DNA of 64,000 nt from Gnetum montanum (GCA_015680685.1 MNCI01005996.1:50658-114657); one strand, 5' to 3'. Positions 21,698 to 34,390 are shown, numbered from the stretch's first letter. Notes: generated by a model not told the origin, from the sequence alone. Made by a program: numbers and translations.

Positions 21698-23640
21698 ATG
21701 TCTTCTTCTTCTCATAAAAGCACTTCACTACCTAGGGATCACACAAGAGACCATCGACAATCTAACACACATAACCTAGACCCATCAGTTCCTCAATAGC
21801 ATCAGGTAGTGTATACTCATCACGATGAGTATATACCCGATTTTACTTTTATCCTCCATCAGGATGAACAACTACGTTGGAGAAACCTACAAGGTAACAT
21901 AGTGTTACCCCCAGATCGGGTAGTCCCTAACATGCTCCTTCGTGATCTTGCATAGATAGACATGACATAGCTATACATTGAATATGTTGTATGTGATTAC
22001 GACACAAGGGATTACCATCCCACAGTAGTGCAATGTCAACGGAACACACGGTAGGAGGGTTACCATACATCATTGAAGGGCAAAGGACCCCATAATGCTT
22101 TGCCTATCATAAGAGAAATTAAGGGTGGTGAACCTATCTTAATAGGTTCTCCACAAAATGATGTTCCCCCTCCTAATGATAGTGAGGAGGTGGTGTATCA
22201 AAACCTTCACTCCACGATACACAACCCTCGTTCTGATGCCCACGAACATCAAGTGTTCAATGAGGGAACACAAACACAAGATAAGGGTGAGCATTCTGAT
22301 CATCATCACGATCAGGGTCGGGATCACCGAAGAGAAGGTAAGAAACATCGTCATGGTGATGGTTCCCCTTCTTCTTCACCTTCATCGCATCATTCACCCT
22401 CTCCTTCCACATCTGGATGTTCTCACAAAGAGCCTCACTGTGAGGATGAGGGTAAGGATAAGCAAAATGAGAACCCTCGACGAGAGAGTCGAGAGCAAGG
22501 ATGAGGGAAATCTAGAGAATCAAGGAATGGTAGGAGGAAAAGTAGGGAACAACGTAGGCATCATAGACCCCATGAAAGAGATAACAACGATGAACCCCTA
22601 CTTGCCACCCAAAGTATGTTAGACATTATGGAGGCAATGAGAATACCTACAAGGCATTAAAAAGATAGCTAGATCAAGAGACTTGACATGAATAATATCC
22701 CCCAATTTGAGGGGGGATACAACACTGATCTACAAAACCACTTACAGGCATTCCACAATGCCTGTGCATTGCAGAATATCGAAAATGAGTGGTAGAAGCT
22801 AAAGTTATTGCCAAGGACACTCATAAAAGAAGCAGAAAGCTGGTACCGGTTCTTAGAATTGGAAACCATTAAGAGGTGGAGTACGATGTTAGAAATATTT
22901 AATGATAAATATCAAACGTACTCCCGAGTGTCCAACTTCGTAAGCAGATCCAAGGATAGAAACAGGATACTCATGAACCCTTGGATGCTACCATGGGCTG
23001 ATATTATGCATTGTTACATTGTTGCCCAGGCCATGGTTATGCACAACAGGATCAACTCCGCCATCTCATAGATGGGATAAGACATGAAACTAAGAGAACC
23101 CTTGGGACATATGCCCAAGGGAGATTATCTGAACTTAGGTCCCATGAGGTGCATAGACTGTTGGAGCAAGTAGCTAAAGAAGAAGGGGAGCTACAAAAAA
23201 GAGAAAGCATGGAAGAGTATAACCGCGATCCTTCCCTTCAAAAGAAGGGAGTAAGATTATGTGAGGAAGAGGATGAGTCACCACTTGAAGAGTTGGTGAA
23301 TAGAAAAAATTTTCCACTTCAAAAGTTAATAACCGAAGTGTTGGCTAAGGTAGATCAAATGTGGGACTCCTTAGATAGTAGATTCGAAACCATTTGAAAA
23401 ATCGTAGAGGAGTCTAAGGAGTGAAGTAGTGACCATGATAAGAAAAAAAGAAGAGATTCAGACCATGCATGTAATAAGGGTAAGGGAAAAATGACTATCA
23501 CTGATGAGGTTGTGGATTCTGATATGGACAATGACGGTGGATGTGAGATCTGCCAATATGACCATCCTAAGGGATGTTGCCCAATAATCTCACATTTGCA
23601 AGAGTCTGGGGGTGTATGCACTCAACCCAAGATTTAACAA
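21698..23640 (+). pseudogene. E3 gag, decayed
   Basis: The ATG at 21698 (MSSSSHKSTSLPRDH) opens a frame continuous with 22073-22504 and 22808-23071 apart from stops. A probable 1-bp deletion near 22937 shifts it to the frame of 23011-23397. An early block (THHDEYIPDFTF, WRNLQGNIVLPPD) is shared with E5 gag. The capsid-like core at 22690-23130 has IPQFEGGYNTDL, WYRFLELETIKRWSTM and GIRHETKRTLGTYAQ. A zinc-knuckle-like motif CEICQYDHPKGCC lies at 23542-23580. A basic, serine- and histidine-rich stretch separates them (22270-22500). Most stops are TAG or TGA where CAG, TGG or CGA is expected. Confidence 0.85.
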
Positions 23641-24300
23641 ACGACAAGCACCCCAGAGGTTACCTTATCCCCAAGGTAACCCAAGGTAGTTCCACCAACC
23701 TTTAACGTATTATCCGAATGGAACTCTGCCACAACCTATCGAGCAACACTAGCAGTGGCAATACCCACAGTCATGGGGGATGCCACTACCGAGACAACAA
23801 TACTCTTATCAGCAACCAGATCCGTATGGCTATTACGTGTAGTAGCCGATTTCTCCAAGTGAGTCTATGGGTCATGCAACCCCACAACATCACTACCAAG
23901 TCTGGGAGTATTTTAGGACTCCCTCTCCTAGAAAAGACACTCCACATGCATACCATCCTATGAATTTATCTGTATCTCTTACGCCGATAGTTCCACCACC
24001 AACTGCTCCAACAATGCAAAGAGTATCTCCCACTCAACCGCAACAACGCAATGTCACAAGGGCTTCAAACCCCCAATTCTCGATTGGTTCTGACAATATT
24101 ATGCCAGAAAGACCTTTCTTTAGAACCAAAAATCCAACTAAGCCCTCACCCTCACAAGCGGTTGAACATCTAAACACCTCCATACCAAATAAAGTTTCAG
24201 GACCTTCTTCAATTCAAAAATCAAGTTCAATGCACACAGTTATGTTGACACATATTATCACAGACTGGATTAAGGTGGGCCACCTTCCCAAGAAATTATT
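23641..24300 (+). pseudogene. E3 gag-pol linker, proline/glutamine-rich
   Basis: The plus-frame segment 23867-24300 is rich in P, T, S and Q (VPPPTAPTMQR, PTQPQQRN), as in the C-terminal gag linkers of related copies in E1 and E4. It leads without interruption into the protease. Confidence 0.6.
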
Positions 24301-24793
24301 TGACCCTGGAAGTCCCCTAATTTATCTCCAAGTCACTAGGAATGAACCCTGTAAGGCTCTTCTGGACTCAGGTTCTAGAGTCATCCTAATATCGTAGGAG
24401 ATGTACAAAGCCTGGAACCTGCCTTCATTAAGGAAGAGTAACATTCAACCTGAGCTGGCCAACCAGTCCATCACTGTCCCCTTGGGACTAGTGGGGGACA
24501 TCGTTACCACTGTTTGTTGATGGTTGTATCCAACGGATTTCCTAGTGATACAAGTAACTAACAGTAAGGGGAACTTCCCAATAATAATGGGAAGAGCATG
24601 GCTAAGTACGATAGATGCACGCCTTGGCATCCGTGATCTTTCCATGGAAATATCTAAGAAAAATACTTTTAGAAAGATTGAGAAGAAGAAAGTTCCATGC
24701 ATCACATATAGTGACATAGGGTGTCATTGCATGCAGAAATCATGGGTTATGCAAAGTTTAATATTACCTGCATGCAATCAATGTGCACAATAA
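24300..24793 (+). pseudogene. E3 aspartic protease
   Basis: A retropepsin-type LLDSGSRVILIS motif has its DSG triad at 24365-24373. It is followed by LANQSITVPLGLVGDI and NFPIIMGRAWLSTIDARL, which match the Athila-type protease pattern ending in (I/L)GR. A TAG stop at 24396 and a TGA near 24518 interrupt it. The enzyme would cleave the gag-pol polyprotein. Confidence 0.82.
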
Positions 24794-24886
24794 ATTAATA
24801 TACAAAAGTGCCTATATGTAGCAGCCACATGATAAGAAGACACCCAGTGGCTGATGGCTAATTAGGAGAGCAACTCAATAACATGC

Positions 24887-26010
24887 ATGGAACTAACTGA
24901 GGGGATAACTAGTGCTTACATTGAAAGCATAAACACACTAGAGCAAGTTCGTTGCCAACATCTAGCCCTTAACTTTGAAAACATTAACTGGGGGAAGTTG
25001 GAGATTCCTGAGAAATTTAGACAAGAGCCCCTATATTTAAAACCATTGCCCACCGGTTTGGAATACATGACCCTTGAAAATGGAAAACTGGTAATAATTA
25101 ACGCGAAGCTTGTTCCCAAGAAAAAAGAGAGATTACTGATGGTGATAAATAAATGGTCAACAACCTTTGCCTGGTCATACCATGAATTAACTGGAATAGA
25201 TCCTAGGATATGCCAGCATAGGATTTACACGGACCCTTCCATGAAGCCTCGAAAACAACTATAGAGGTGCTTGAACCCGAAATTGAAACAGATAGTAAAA
25301 GAAGAGATAGAGAAACTTCTTAAGGCTGGGTTCGTATACCCCATTGCAGATAGCGAATGGGTTAGTCCTCTAGTCATTGTGCCTAAAAAAGGAGGAAAAT
25401 GGAGGATGTGTATAGATTTTAAGCTACTAAACATGGAAACATTCAAGGATCACTTTCCATTGCCATTTGTTGACCAAGTCTTAGACACCATAGCGGGGCA
25501 TCACTACTACAATTTTATGGATGGTTATAGTGGGTACAACCAAATACAAATCACATCAGAAGACCAAGCCAAAACAACGTTCACCAGTCCTTGGAGAATG
25601 TTTGCATATAAACAAATGTCATTTGGCTTGTGCAATGCTCCTGCCATGTTTCAACGTTTAGTTATAACCATTTTCCAATAGCAGATAGGGAACGAAGTAG
25701 AATTCTTTATGGAAAATTTCTCCACATATGGGACAAGCTTTGATCAAGCCCTGGACCGATTAGAGAAAGTGCTAAAATGATGCATTGAAACCAACCTAAA
25801 GCTCAACTGGTAGAAAAGGCATTTGATGGTTCAAGAGGGTGTAGTACTGGGGCATAAAATTTCACAATCAGGAATAGAGGTAGACTCGGAAAAAATTAAG
25901 GTCATCCAAGGAATCACCCAATAACTAGAAACTATCAAAGATATTCGATCATTCCTTGGACATATTGGCTACTATAGGAGATTCATTGAGAACTTCTCCA
26001 AGATTGCCAA
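24887..26010 (+). pseudogene. E3 reverse transcriptase
   Basis: Ty3/gypsy RT with SEWVSPLVIVPKKGGKWR, CIDFKLLN, DHFPLPFVDQVLD and FMDGYSGYNQIQI at 25271-25681, then QQIGNEVEFFMENFSTYG. The second catalytic box, normally FMDDF, reads FMENF (25706-25720), so both aspartates are lost. Downstream VQEGVVLGHKIS and [15 protein letters not shown] match the thumb/connection region of Athila elements. Stops fall at former CAG, CAA, CGA or TGG codons. The frame is otherwise largely preserved. Confidence 0.92.
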
Positions 26011-26500
26011 ACCGTTAGTAGAATTAACGAAAAAGGATGCACCATTCGAATGGACCAGGGAATGTGAATGAGCATTCCAAACTCTAAAAAAAAGGCTTGT
26101 GGAAACTCCTATTCTACAAGCCCCTGACTGGTCCAGACCATTCCATATAATGACCAATGCATCTAATTATGCTTTAGGAGCCATACTGACACAGTTAGAT
26201 GAACAAAAATGCCCTTATTACATCCACTGTGCAAGTAAGAGTATCACTAGTGCACAACTCAACTACACAACTACAGAAAAGGAATTAATGGCTGTAGTGT
26301 TTGCACCAGACAAATTTAGGCACTATGTGTTAGGCTACAAAGTGTACATTATATAGATCATAGTGCAATTAGGTTCCTCATGAATAAGCCAATGGTTAGC
26401 CCTCGTATTATACGTTGGCTGGTAATCCTTTAGGAGTTCGATCTAACGATAGTAGATCAAAAAGACACCGAGAATGTAGTTGCAGATCACTTATCCTAGT
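26011..26500 (+). pseudogene. E3 RNase H
   Basis: The frame at 26099-26356 contains APDWSRPFHIMTNASNYALG and TTTEKELMAVVFA, the Ty3/gypsy RNase H pattern. The first catalytic aspartate (normally CDAS or TDAS) is asparagine. The region ends with the ADHLS motif that typically closes RNase H, followed by stops. Confidence 0.85.
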
Positions 26501-27830
26501 TGTGTTGGGACAACAAAGAGGATGAATATGTCATCTCTGATCATTTACCCAACGAAACCCTCTTTGTCAGTGTAGTGAATAACTAACCCATGAGCACGAA
26601 TTGGTATAGTAGCATTCTCACTTATCTCCTTTCCCAACAAACACCACAGGGGTTGGACTTTAGGAAGAAGCAATAGTTTCCTCACAAAACCAAGTACTTC
26701 ATGGAAATCAAGGGACAACTCTATAAAGTCTATCCTGATGGCTTAGTTCGATGGTGTGTGCCCAATGAGGATTAATTAAGAGTTCTCTAAGATGCTCATG
26801 AGGTCCCCTATGGGGGCCACTATGTAGGGATACGAATAGCCATTAAGATTCTACTTGTAGGATATTACTAGCCAACGCTATTTCAGGATGCCCATCAATT
26901 TCTCCAATCCTATGAGTGTGGTCAACATGATGGTGGAATGACTACTAGAATGGAGGATCTGCAACAATGGATTTAACCTTTGGAACCCTTCGACATTTGG
27001 GGAATAGATTTTATGGGGCCAGTTACACCGATGTCCAATGGAAAAGCCTATATCATTGTTGCTGTTTACTATTTAACCAAATGGGCTGAAGTAGCTGCTG
27101 TAACAGACTACACATTGTCTATGGCTGCACGATTTGTACAACAAAAAATCATAAACAGGTTTGGTGTGCCACGTGCACTCATCTATGATAATGGAACATA
27201 CTTTACGGGTGCAACCTTTCGCAAGTTGATGCAATGCTTATGGGTTGAACATAAATTGACCACACCTTATCACCCCTAAGATAATGGCCAAGCCAAGGTC
27301 ACTAATCAGGAGATTATGAGAATATTAACAAGAACAGAAAATTTAGGCGAGATTGGAGCACAAAACTGAATTATGCTCTTTGGGCGTACCACTCTACTTG
27401 GAAACTCCCTACAGGCTACTCTCCCTATGAGTTAGTATACGAACAACTTCCAAAGCTCCCAATACAAATTGAGCTTTGTACATTATCCATGGCATGTGAC
27501 CTCCACCTTGACCTCGACCTAGCACAAAAACAAAGATTGACAACTCTAAACATGTTAGATGAAAATAGATTGGTTGCTCTGTCATCAAATGAGTCGCACA
27601 AGGCACATAACAAGCAATGTCATGACTTAAGAATTTGAAAGGTTAAGTACCAACTAGGAGACAAGGTCCTTTACTGGAACCCCACACATTTACCACAATG
27701 CATGAAATTTCAAACATTGTGGGAAGGACCTTACATTATTCATACGACCTTTCCCTCGGGAACCATGACAATATACAAGCCTGAAAGCCTTGATAGGAGA
27801 TTATTGGTCAATGTGCAATAAACCAAACCC
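26501..27830 (+). pseudogene. E3 integrase
   Basis: A zinc-binding-like N-terminal region (GGHYVGIRIAIK...YECGQ, with one cysteine changed to Y) lies at 26800-26940. The catalytic core at 26980-27340 has WGIDFMGPVTPMSNGKA, IYDNGTYFTG and a glutamate-containing VTNQEI segment, so the D,D,E triad is readable. The chromatin-proximal C-terminus (27640-27830) retains LYSTWKLP-like and PHLPQCM-type blocks. One-base shifts and stops occur. Integrase would insert the cDNA. Confidence 0.9.
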
Positions 27831-27910
27831 TTACATGAACCAAGAATAGCTAGTAGACCTCTGATAGTGGACAACCACGCTCCTTATTTTGGATCTCTTC
27901 CTTTCAATTT

Positions 27911-27929
27911 AGTCTTGGGGGAGATGGCC
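27911..27929 (+). promoter_or_regulatory. E3 post-integrase PPT-like tract
   Basis: AGTCTTGGGGGAGATGGCC immediately follows the integrase region. It shares its core with the true polypurine tract at 29796-29808 and with tracts in E1, E4, E5 and E6. Confidence 0.55.
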
Positions 27930-29795
27930 ACCTATGTTAATCAATTGAGGCCCTTAGTTCTTTTTAGATTTTTGTTTTACACATTTTTGTTTTATAATTT
28001 CTTTAACTTTTCTTGTTTTTTGTTTTGCAACATCCTTCATACCTTTTCTTTTATTTGTGTGTGTGTGTGTGTTTATCCATCTTGTTAAGTTTGTCACCCA
28101 ATAAGTACTCCTAATGATGGTATGAACTATTTTCTCTTGATTGCCAATGTTTGGTTTTTACTTTTAAGTGATAATGTTGATACTAAAGTATGGTTCTTTT
28201 ATTATAACAAGTAATGAGTTCACATCATCCACGCATCCATAAATTTCTATGGTCTCTCTTGGCTTGGAACTGTACAGTTCCTCTCTTCAAAATAATAAGA
28301 ACTTTCAACGAATCAGTGACTAGGCATTTCTCAAACTAAGGAAGGAATCAAGGATTGAAAAGGGTGTGGCTTCAAGGGAATTTGATGCATTTGTGTTGGC
28401 CATTCTCTTGGGTGCTTGGATGTTTTCTTCTTGAGTTTTCTTACCATTCCAATGTTACGCCAATATCGGGAAGCTGAGCAAATAAAAATAATAAGTCTTT
28501 GCATGGTGTGGTTCTCATGAAAAAAATAGTGGGAATTCAAAGCGCACCCCTTAGATGAAATAAACATTTGGGCTACAAGCACTGGTTATGGAACTAAAAT
28601 AAACATGTTCCCTCTAACTAAGGCCCTTCTTGCTTCCTACCTTCTCATCTTTCATTTCATCGGAATGGTGGTTGCTCTTTGAAGGATGCATTCTTGTTAC
28701 TTCAAGTGGATGGATTGGCTGAATGTATTAATGCGAAGTCACTGGATGTGGTTTGTTTGAGGCTAGACTTGAAATGGGATCTACTAAGTTACATTAATCA
28801 TTAAATACATAAGGGGCTGTACAACACCTTGTTCTTGAGACTCCATTCCATCCTCTTCTGTCCATCATTCTTTCTCCATTGTTCACCTCATTGCCGGTTG
28901 TATCATTAATGTATATTTTGGTTGACACATTGTTTTCTTTTTGGTAAATTCTTATGGTTAAGAATTTAACTCTTGTTTCCAAACGACATTCCCAGAGCCT
29001 ATGGACTCTTTGAATGTGGGTTTGTTAGGGCATTAAGGGCATGAGCCTACTTTGGGGAGGACTCACTGGCATTTCTCTTTGGTGCATCACTTAATTTCTT
29101 TCCCTTAAAAATTTTTGCAATCAACCTTATTTTCTTCATTTCCATCTTGACATCCATTTCATCGACATTACAGTTGTCTCTTTTTCTCCATCTTTCTTAT
29201 TCTTTTTCTTTCTCCATTCTATCGCTACTGGAGGTTTACTCTTAGTCATGGGGGTCTTGACCCAATTTTTTCAATTTTCTCCTAACCCCTACACCTTCGG
29301 TAGTCACCCATATTATATCACCAGAATCCACAATTAGCCATACCACAACTCAGCCAATGGACCTTTCACCGAAGCAAGGTATCAACTGCATTGTGATTCA
29401 TTTACCCTTGCTAATATAAGACTGTGTTGTGTGTGCAGATGGCAATCATGCAACAACGGATTGGATTTGGAGGGAACACTTGGAATGGATCGATGCTAAA
29501 GTAGTTATGCAAGGAATAAGATTGATGGCACACTTATGGATGGACAACAAAAGGTGCAATCTTGGCGTTGGTAGTATCAAAACTTCTTTCTCTTCTCTCT
29601 TCTCTCTCAACTGCCAAATAAGGCCTGATGTCAAATGTATAAGTGTTCACTCTTATTGTCATGAACACCAGTTTTTTCATGTTTTGTAATGATGATCCGT
29701 TCACATGTCATCCCCTTCACCATTAGTTCCATTCGAGTCAATAATCCCATACCTTCCGAATATTTTGTAAGAAACTCGAGGACGAGTTTTTATTC
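27930..29795 (+). other. E3 spacer with remnants of the accessory cassette
   Basis: No ORF2 is present. Conserved pieces are: a block at 28501-28592 (CATGGTGTGGTTCTCATG, GGGAATTCAAAGC) shared with E5 and E6; the GGGGAGGACTCACT block at 29050-29067; an AGTCATGGGGGT tract at 29243-29256; and a splice-acceptor-like GTGTGTGCAG before an ATG at 29440. The internal TATA region expected between 29067 and 29243 is missing, so this looks like a cassette deletion derivative. A (GT)n run lies at about 28057-28071. Confidence 0.6.
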
Positions 29796-29808
29796 AGTCA
29801 TGGGGGTA
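29796..29808 (+). promoter_or_regulatory. E3 polypurine tract
   Basis: AGTCATGGGGGTA abuts the 3' LTR start, preceded by CTCGAGGACGAGTTTTTATT. Confidence 0.85.
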
Positions 29809-30591
29809 TGATGGGATGTGATATCACATCGGCCGCGATATTGCGTATGCGATATCGTAGTCCATCGTCATTTCTATAAATAAGAGGCGGGTCTCCCTTG
29901 TTTCACCATCTAGATCTAAACCTTAGCCAAACTCTTGCCATTTTTCCATTCCAGAGTTAGAATAATTTCCATGTGCCCATAGTAGGAGTCCCAAAGTGAA
30001 CGCATCTTTATTCGAGTAATTTTGTACCTAAGCACATAATTGTGTACGGCAACAAAGATGAACTTTTGGATAAACCTTACAGTGCATGGGCTAAGATAAT
30101 GAGGATTTAATTATTGTTGAATGTTTAAATGCTTTCTTAGGACTTAATCTCTCTCAACCCTCAACTCTCATAGTTAAGTGCATTCAGTACAACCACTTCA
30201 AGCACGTGCGTTACCCTTGGTAATCCCAGTAACGAATAGCGTTTGGTAATCCCAGTAGCGTTGCATTGGTTCAAGGTGTGAAACGGTAAGTGGGAATGGA
30301 TACTAATGCTATGGTAATTAAGGCTTAGTTAGTTAAAGTTAGTTACTTAGTCTCTTCACCCTTTCCCTCATTAGCATAGATGATAAAAGAGAAAAGATAT
30401 AAAATCACATACCTCAAATTCACTTAACCATACAACTGTGACAAATACAAGTGAGTTTGGGAGGACAATGACTGATTAACCTTAGGTGTTCCATAAGGCG
30501 TGTAGGCACTTAGTTTGTGGAGTTTAACCGGATTGTGCGTGTAATGCTCGTATTCGTATGGTTGAGTGTAGGGGTACCTCACCACTCATCA
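29809..30591 (+). repeat. E3 3' LTR
   Basis: A 783-bp LTR from TGATGGGATG to CCACTCATCA, closely matching the E3 5' LTR from the TATA box (29875-29882) onward. The palindromic array upstream is shorter than in the 5' copy. Confidence 0.92.
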
Positions 30592-30958
30592 ATCTATAAT
30601 AATGGCAAATAAGTATAGCGTAAATGTAGACTGTTGATCTAGACCTATGATGACTGAAAAATCAAATGTTATAACCTAAGCTATTATAAATTTAGTGGTA
30701 GCTCCTTCATACATGTCTTAAATTACTTTAATATATTTATTAGGGATGTTTGTCCTTCACAATGACCACTTAATAATATCTCTAGGCACTCTATCATATA
30801 CTTTTTCCAAGTCATTGATGATCATATGTAGATTTTTTATATGTTTTCTCAATTTCTTGATCATATGTCTCCTTTATTTTGTAAAAGGCAATAACAAAGC
30901 TTTTTTGCCAATTGTAGGATATTTCTCCATCCTTCAAAATTTTGTTAAATAACAATGT
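30592..30958 (-). pseudogene. LINE reverse transcriptase, part 2
   Basis: Minus-strand frames show NKILKDGEISYNWQKSFVI, a block resembling the LINE 'YDRVPR' region with a DMYEGATT-like segment, and a QQSTFTLYLFAIIID segment matching the LINE QGSALSPYLF pattern. The E3 LTR cuts it at 30591. It continues from 37915-37296 once E4 is removed. Confidence 0.78.
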
Positions 30959-31820
30959 TGGTGAATCGTGGTTTTCCAGGCCTTGATATTGGATCCTCGA
31001 TACTGAGTATGCAATATCACAGCCTAGATAACAATATTGAATACACGATATCATGATTCCTGTGAAGGCCTATAAATATAGCATTTGGGCGCATAGGAGA
31101 GTAGTAATTGGTAAGTCTTGGGGTAAAGTTTTTTTTATTAGTTTTCAGTTAGTTTTAGTTCTTTCCCCAATGCATGCCCATAGTGATGATTATAATTGTA
31201 TGGAACCTTTGTTCAAGTGTGACGTACTTGGACACACACATGATTGACAATAAAGATCGAGATTACTCCATCATTGCAGCATTCACTTAGCTCTTAATTA
31301 CTTTAATTGTTATTTATTATTTATTATTTTCTTTGTTAATAATTATTTATTATTATTTACACTTCCTATTGATTAACACAAAATGAGTATGACTTAATCA
31401 TGAACATTTAAGTGTAACTACTTGGTAACCTAGTAGAGTATCTAGGAGTGCTCAAGTAATGTGTGCTTGGTAATCCTAGAAGTAGTACATGAGGTCCAAG
31501 ATGTGTACAGATGATTAAGCATGGATGCTCATTGCACTTAGGCTAGTTTAGATTTTGCTTTTTATTTCCTATTAACTTAAGTTAAGATTATTTTCCATTG
31601 CCTCTAGGAGTAGCACTAGTTTAGGATCCCATCATTTGCCTCACTCTAGACTAAACCATACATGATAAAGCAAATACTAGTCTAGGTGGGAAGACAGTAA
31701 ACTACAATCAATGTGTAACTATCTAGATACAACAACTAGTCCATCTACAGAGTTTGATCGGATCGTGCATGCACGCTCGTATTCATATGGTTGAGTGTAG
31801 GGATACCTAGCCACTCATAA
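30959..31820 (+). repeat. E4 5' LTR
   Basis: From TGGTGAATCGTGG to CCACTCATAA. It has ATATTGGATCC and GATATC motifs, a TATA box at 31071-31078 and CAATAAAGATCGAG at about 31249. Confidence 0.9.
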
Positions 31821-31840
31821 TTAGCACCATTTCTAGGGAT
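31821..31840 (+). promoter_or_regulatory. E4 tRNA-Asp primer-binding site
   Basis: TTAGCACCATTTCTAGGGAT directly follows the LTR. Mismatches to the tRNA-Asp complement are mainly transitions. Confidence 0.68.
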
Positions 31841-31954
31841 GGTGCTAGTTATCTAGATTAGTTATGTCATACAAGATCACTGTAATAGGGTATTAACGAT
31901 ATATCTTCCAAATAAAGAAATTAGATTTAGTTAAGTCACACATAATTCACAACC

Positions 31955-34330
31955 ATGTCTCTTTCACAATATAACAATAATGCAACATCTAGTGAGGCGA
32001 TTCATTGGAGAACCAAAAAAGAAGTTTGGAGTACTCAATCTTATGTAGGAGTTTCATATGTTCATAGACACCCCAACGATACTCAAGGACTTTTGTCATC
32101 CAACTCAGACATCTCTAGTGAAGATGGGACATCCCCTAGAGCAAGGAGGCCCATAAGGCCTAGGACGTTCTCAATGGGTAGCAAGAGTACATCAGGGGAT
32201 GATTGGGAGACTTACAAAAGTCATGATGAGTTTTTTAGTTCCCTCTCTCTCTTTGCTCTTTCAACATCAGGTTGTGACATGGATGACTATTCCTCAAGGG
32301 GTTGGCATAGAAATAAAAATTGAACCCATAGGTAAAATTAGAAATGCTAATATGAACACAGACAACATTGTCCCAATTCACAAACTCATAACTTATTTAG
32401 TGATGATGAATCCATGCTAGTCACTAAAAGCCTAATGCATATAACAAAGGTTGTTTGGATATCCCACAAGCATTGTAAGGAAACTCGTCTACCTAGGATT
32501 ATTCTAAACAAGTTCCCCAAGTTTTCAAGAGGCTATGATTTAGATTCACAACATCATCTACAAGCCTTCTATGATGCCTGCGCATGGAACAATATTGATA
32601 ATGGTGGCAAAGGCTTAAGCTCTTTCCTATAACACTTGTTGGCCGAGCTAAAGTGTGGTACCGGTCCTTAAAATTGAATTCAATTCGACATTGGCCTACA
32701 ATGGTAAACCTCTTCAATGAAAGATATTAAACCTATGCAAGAGTGTCAACCTTGAGGAGACAAATCTAAGAGTGGAAACAAGGGAAACATGAACCCTTGG
32801 ACATGGCCTTCGAAAGATATTACTCTTTGTTAAACAAATTCCTAGGCCATGGTTTCTTTGAGGAAAGGCTAATGTATCACATCATGGATGGGCTCTATAA
32901 TGAAACAAGGGAGACCCTAGGGATGTATGCCTGAGGTAAACTATATGAACTAAAAACCCATCAATTTTAAGAGCTTATTAAGTAGGTAGCAAAAGAAGAA
33001 GGAGAAATAGCCAAATGGGAGAATGTTGAAAAATCTCAATAGGACCAAAATCTTAAAGTAACAAATGTCCATAATCATAAAGAGGAGAAATCAACAAACC
33101 TTGAGGAGGTGAAACTGTTTCTACCTTTGCCAATACTAAAATCACTAGATGAAATTGTGGCAAAGATCAATAAGATGATGGAGTGGGTACATGAAAAATG
33201 TAGAGAATATGTAGACATTATTAGAGGGAGACCCACACAAGATAACTTTGACAACCAAAACAAATAGAGGATACCAAACCTAGAAACAGGATAGGACACC
33301 ATTTAACAATTGGAAAGAAGCGATGAAGAAAATGAGGATGGGGGCTCAACTGCAAAGCATAAGTATCAATGTGATATTTACCTGTACAATCACCCAAGAG
33401 GCCTATGCCTAATCTTGTCACATCTACATGAGCATTGGAGAAGAATGTTACATCTAGATTTCATACAGAAGTACATGGTTAGGTGCATCCTAGTCCCACA
33501 ACTTTATGGGCAATTCCACAACTCATCATACTATCCATGGGTAAATTCTTACCAACCTCAGTATTGTGCTCAACTGCAGTGGCAAAACCCCTAGTTGTGG
33601 GGGAGGCCATCACCAAACAAACCACACCCTTCATATCACCCAAAACTAAATGCTTATTATGTTTCGCATTCTATTTCTCCAACTGGATCAACATCTTCTA
33701 CTTCACCTCATCGTTATCATTCTCCCAAGTATCATCAACCCATGCCCTCTCCTACAAGATCACCACCTCATGTTCTTTATACTTCTCCATGCTCTCAATA
33801 TTCTTATCCTTCACCTCCTTCTACATTGTCACTAGTAGCACTAGAAGGTTTTGCACCACAGCACCAACCCATGAACATCACATGTGTTGCTACTATCAAT
33901 AGCAGTGGAGGTCCTCCACAATGTTGAAAGCATCCTTTCTTTAGGCATGACCATAGAAAGAGACAACATGATTCTAAAACCACTGCATTCTCCAACTCAG
34001 CACAAGTCCAACACTATGATGCATCTTCTTCTTTGAACCCCATACCTCTTGTTACCTTATTTAGGCCACCAATCAACACTCCAACAACCATGTAGCCCAA
34101 TGAATATAACAATGTGGGGAGACATATTGATCCTTGCATACCATCTTATGGTCATGGATGCCATAGTGGGTTAGCTCCTTATCACATGACTACATCTTAT
34201 AATCTACCCCACTATGCCTACTTTAATCAAGTGTGTGAACCCCAATTTGGATAAATTCCTGCCACCACACCAAAAGACACCTAGTGGTTTGGATATGATT
34301 GAACCCCAATATTTCCAACATGCATGGATC
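31955..34330 (+). pseudogene. E4 gag, decayed
   Basis: The ATG at 31955 (MSLSQYNNNATSSEAIHW) opens an S/R-rich N-terminal region. The capsid-like core is split over frames at 32414-32950 (NKFPKFSRGYDLDSQHHLQA, a WYRSLKLNSIRHWPTM-like block, GHGFFEERLMYHIMDG). The zinc-knuckle-like motif CDIYLYNHPRGLC is at 33370-33410, with the second cysteine lost as in E1. A long P/S/H-rich tail follows (33595-34250). Stops are common. It is more similar to E1 gag than to E3 gag in the tail and knuckle. Confidence 0.8.
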
Positions 34331-34371
34331 TAAACTTTCCATTTATTAATTCTTGCCATAATCAAAGGTTC

Positions 34372-34390
34372 AGTCATGGGGGACATCCCC
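34372..34390 (+). promoter_or_regulatory. E4 post-gag PPT-like tract
   Basis: AGTCATGGGGGACATCCCC follows gag. The 14-base string TTCAGTCATGGGGG is identical to that in the true polypurine tract at 36418-36432 of the same element. The GGGGGACATCCCC part is palindromic, as in E1. Confidence 0.6.

Larger units (their letters stand above)
20736..30591 (+). mobile_element. E3: near-complete Athila-type Ty3/gypsy element
   Basis: The order is 5' LTR (20736-21551), tRNA-Asp primer site, gag, PR, RT, RH, INT, spacer, polypurine tract and 3' LTR (29809-30591). The PR-RT-RH-INT order defines Ty3/gypsy and the residue patterns are Athila-like. All genes carry stops and at least RT and RH lack catalytic residues. 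The flanking pentamers CCACT and ATCTA differ. Its left neighbour is an LTR fragment and its right neighbour a LINE RT, so it may be a recombinant of two insertions. Confidence 0.9.

Noticed and set aside
22139-22354. Minus-strand ORF within E3 gag
   Set aside because: Low-complexity complement of the basic, histidine-rich part of gag. No family motif.
28331-28582. Possible small gene (83 codons, minus)
   Set aside because: It overlaps the spacer block conserved with E5 and E6 in DNA but not in reading frame.
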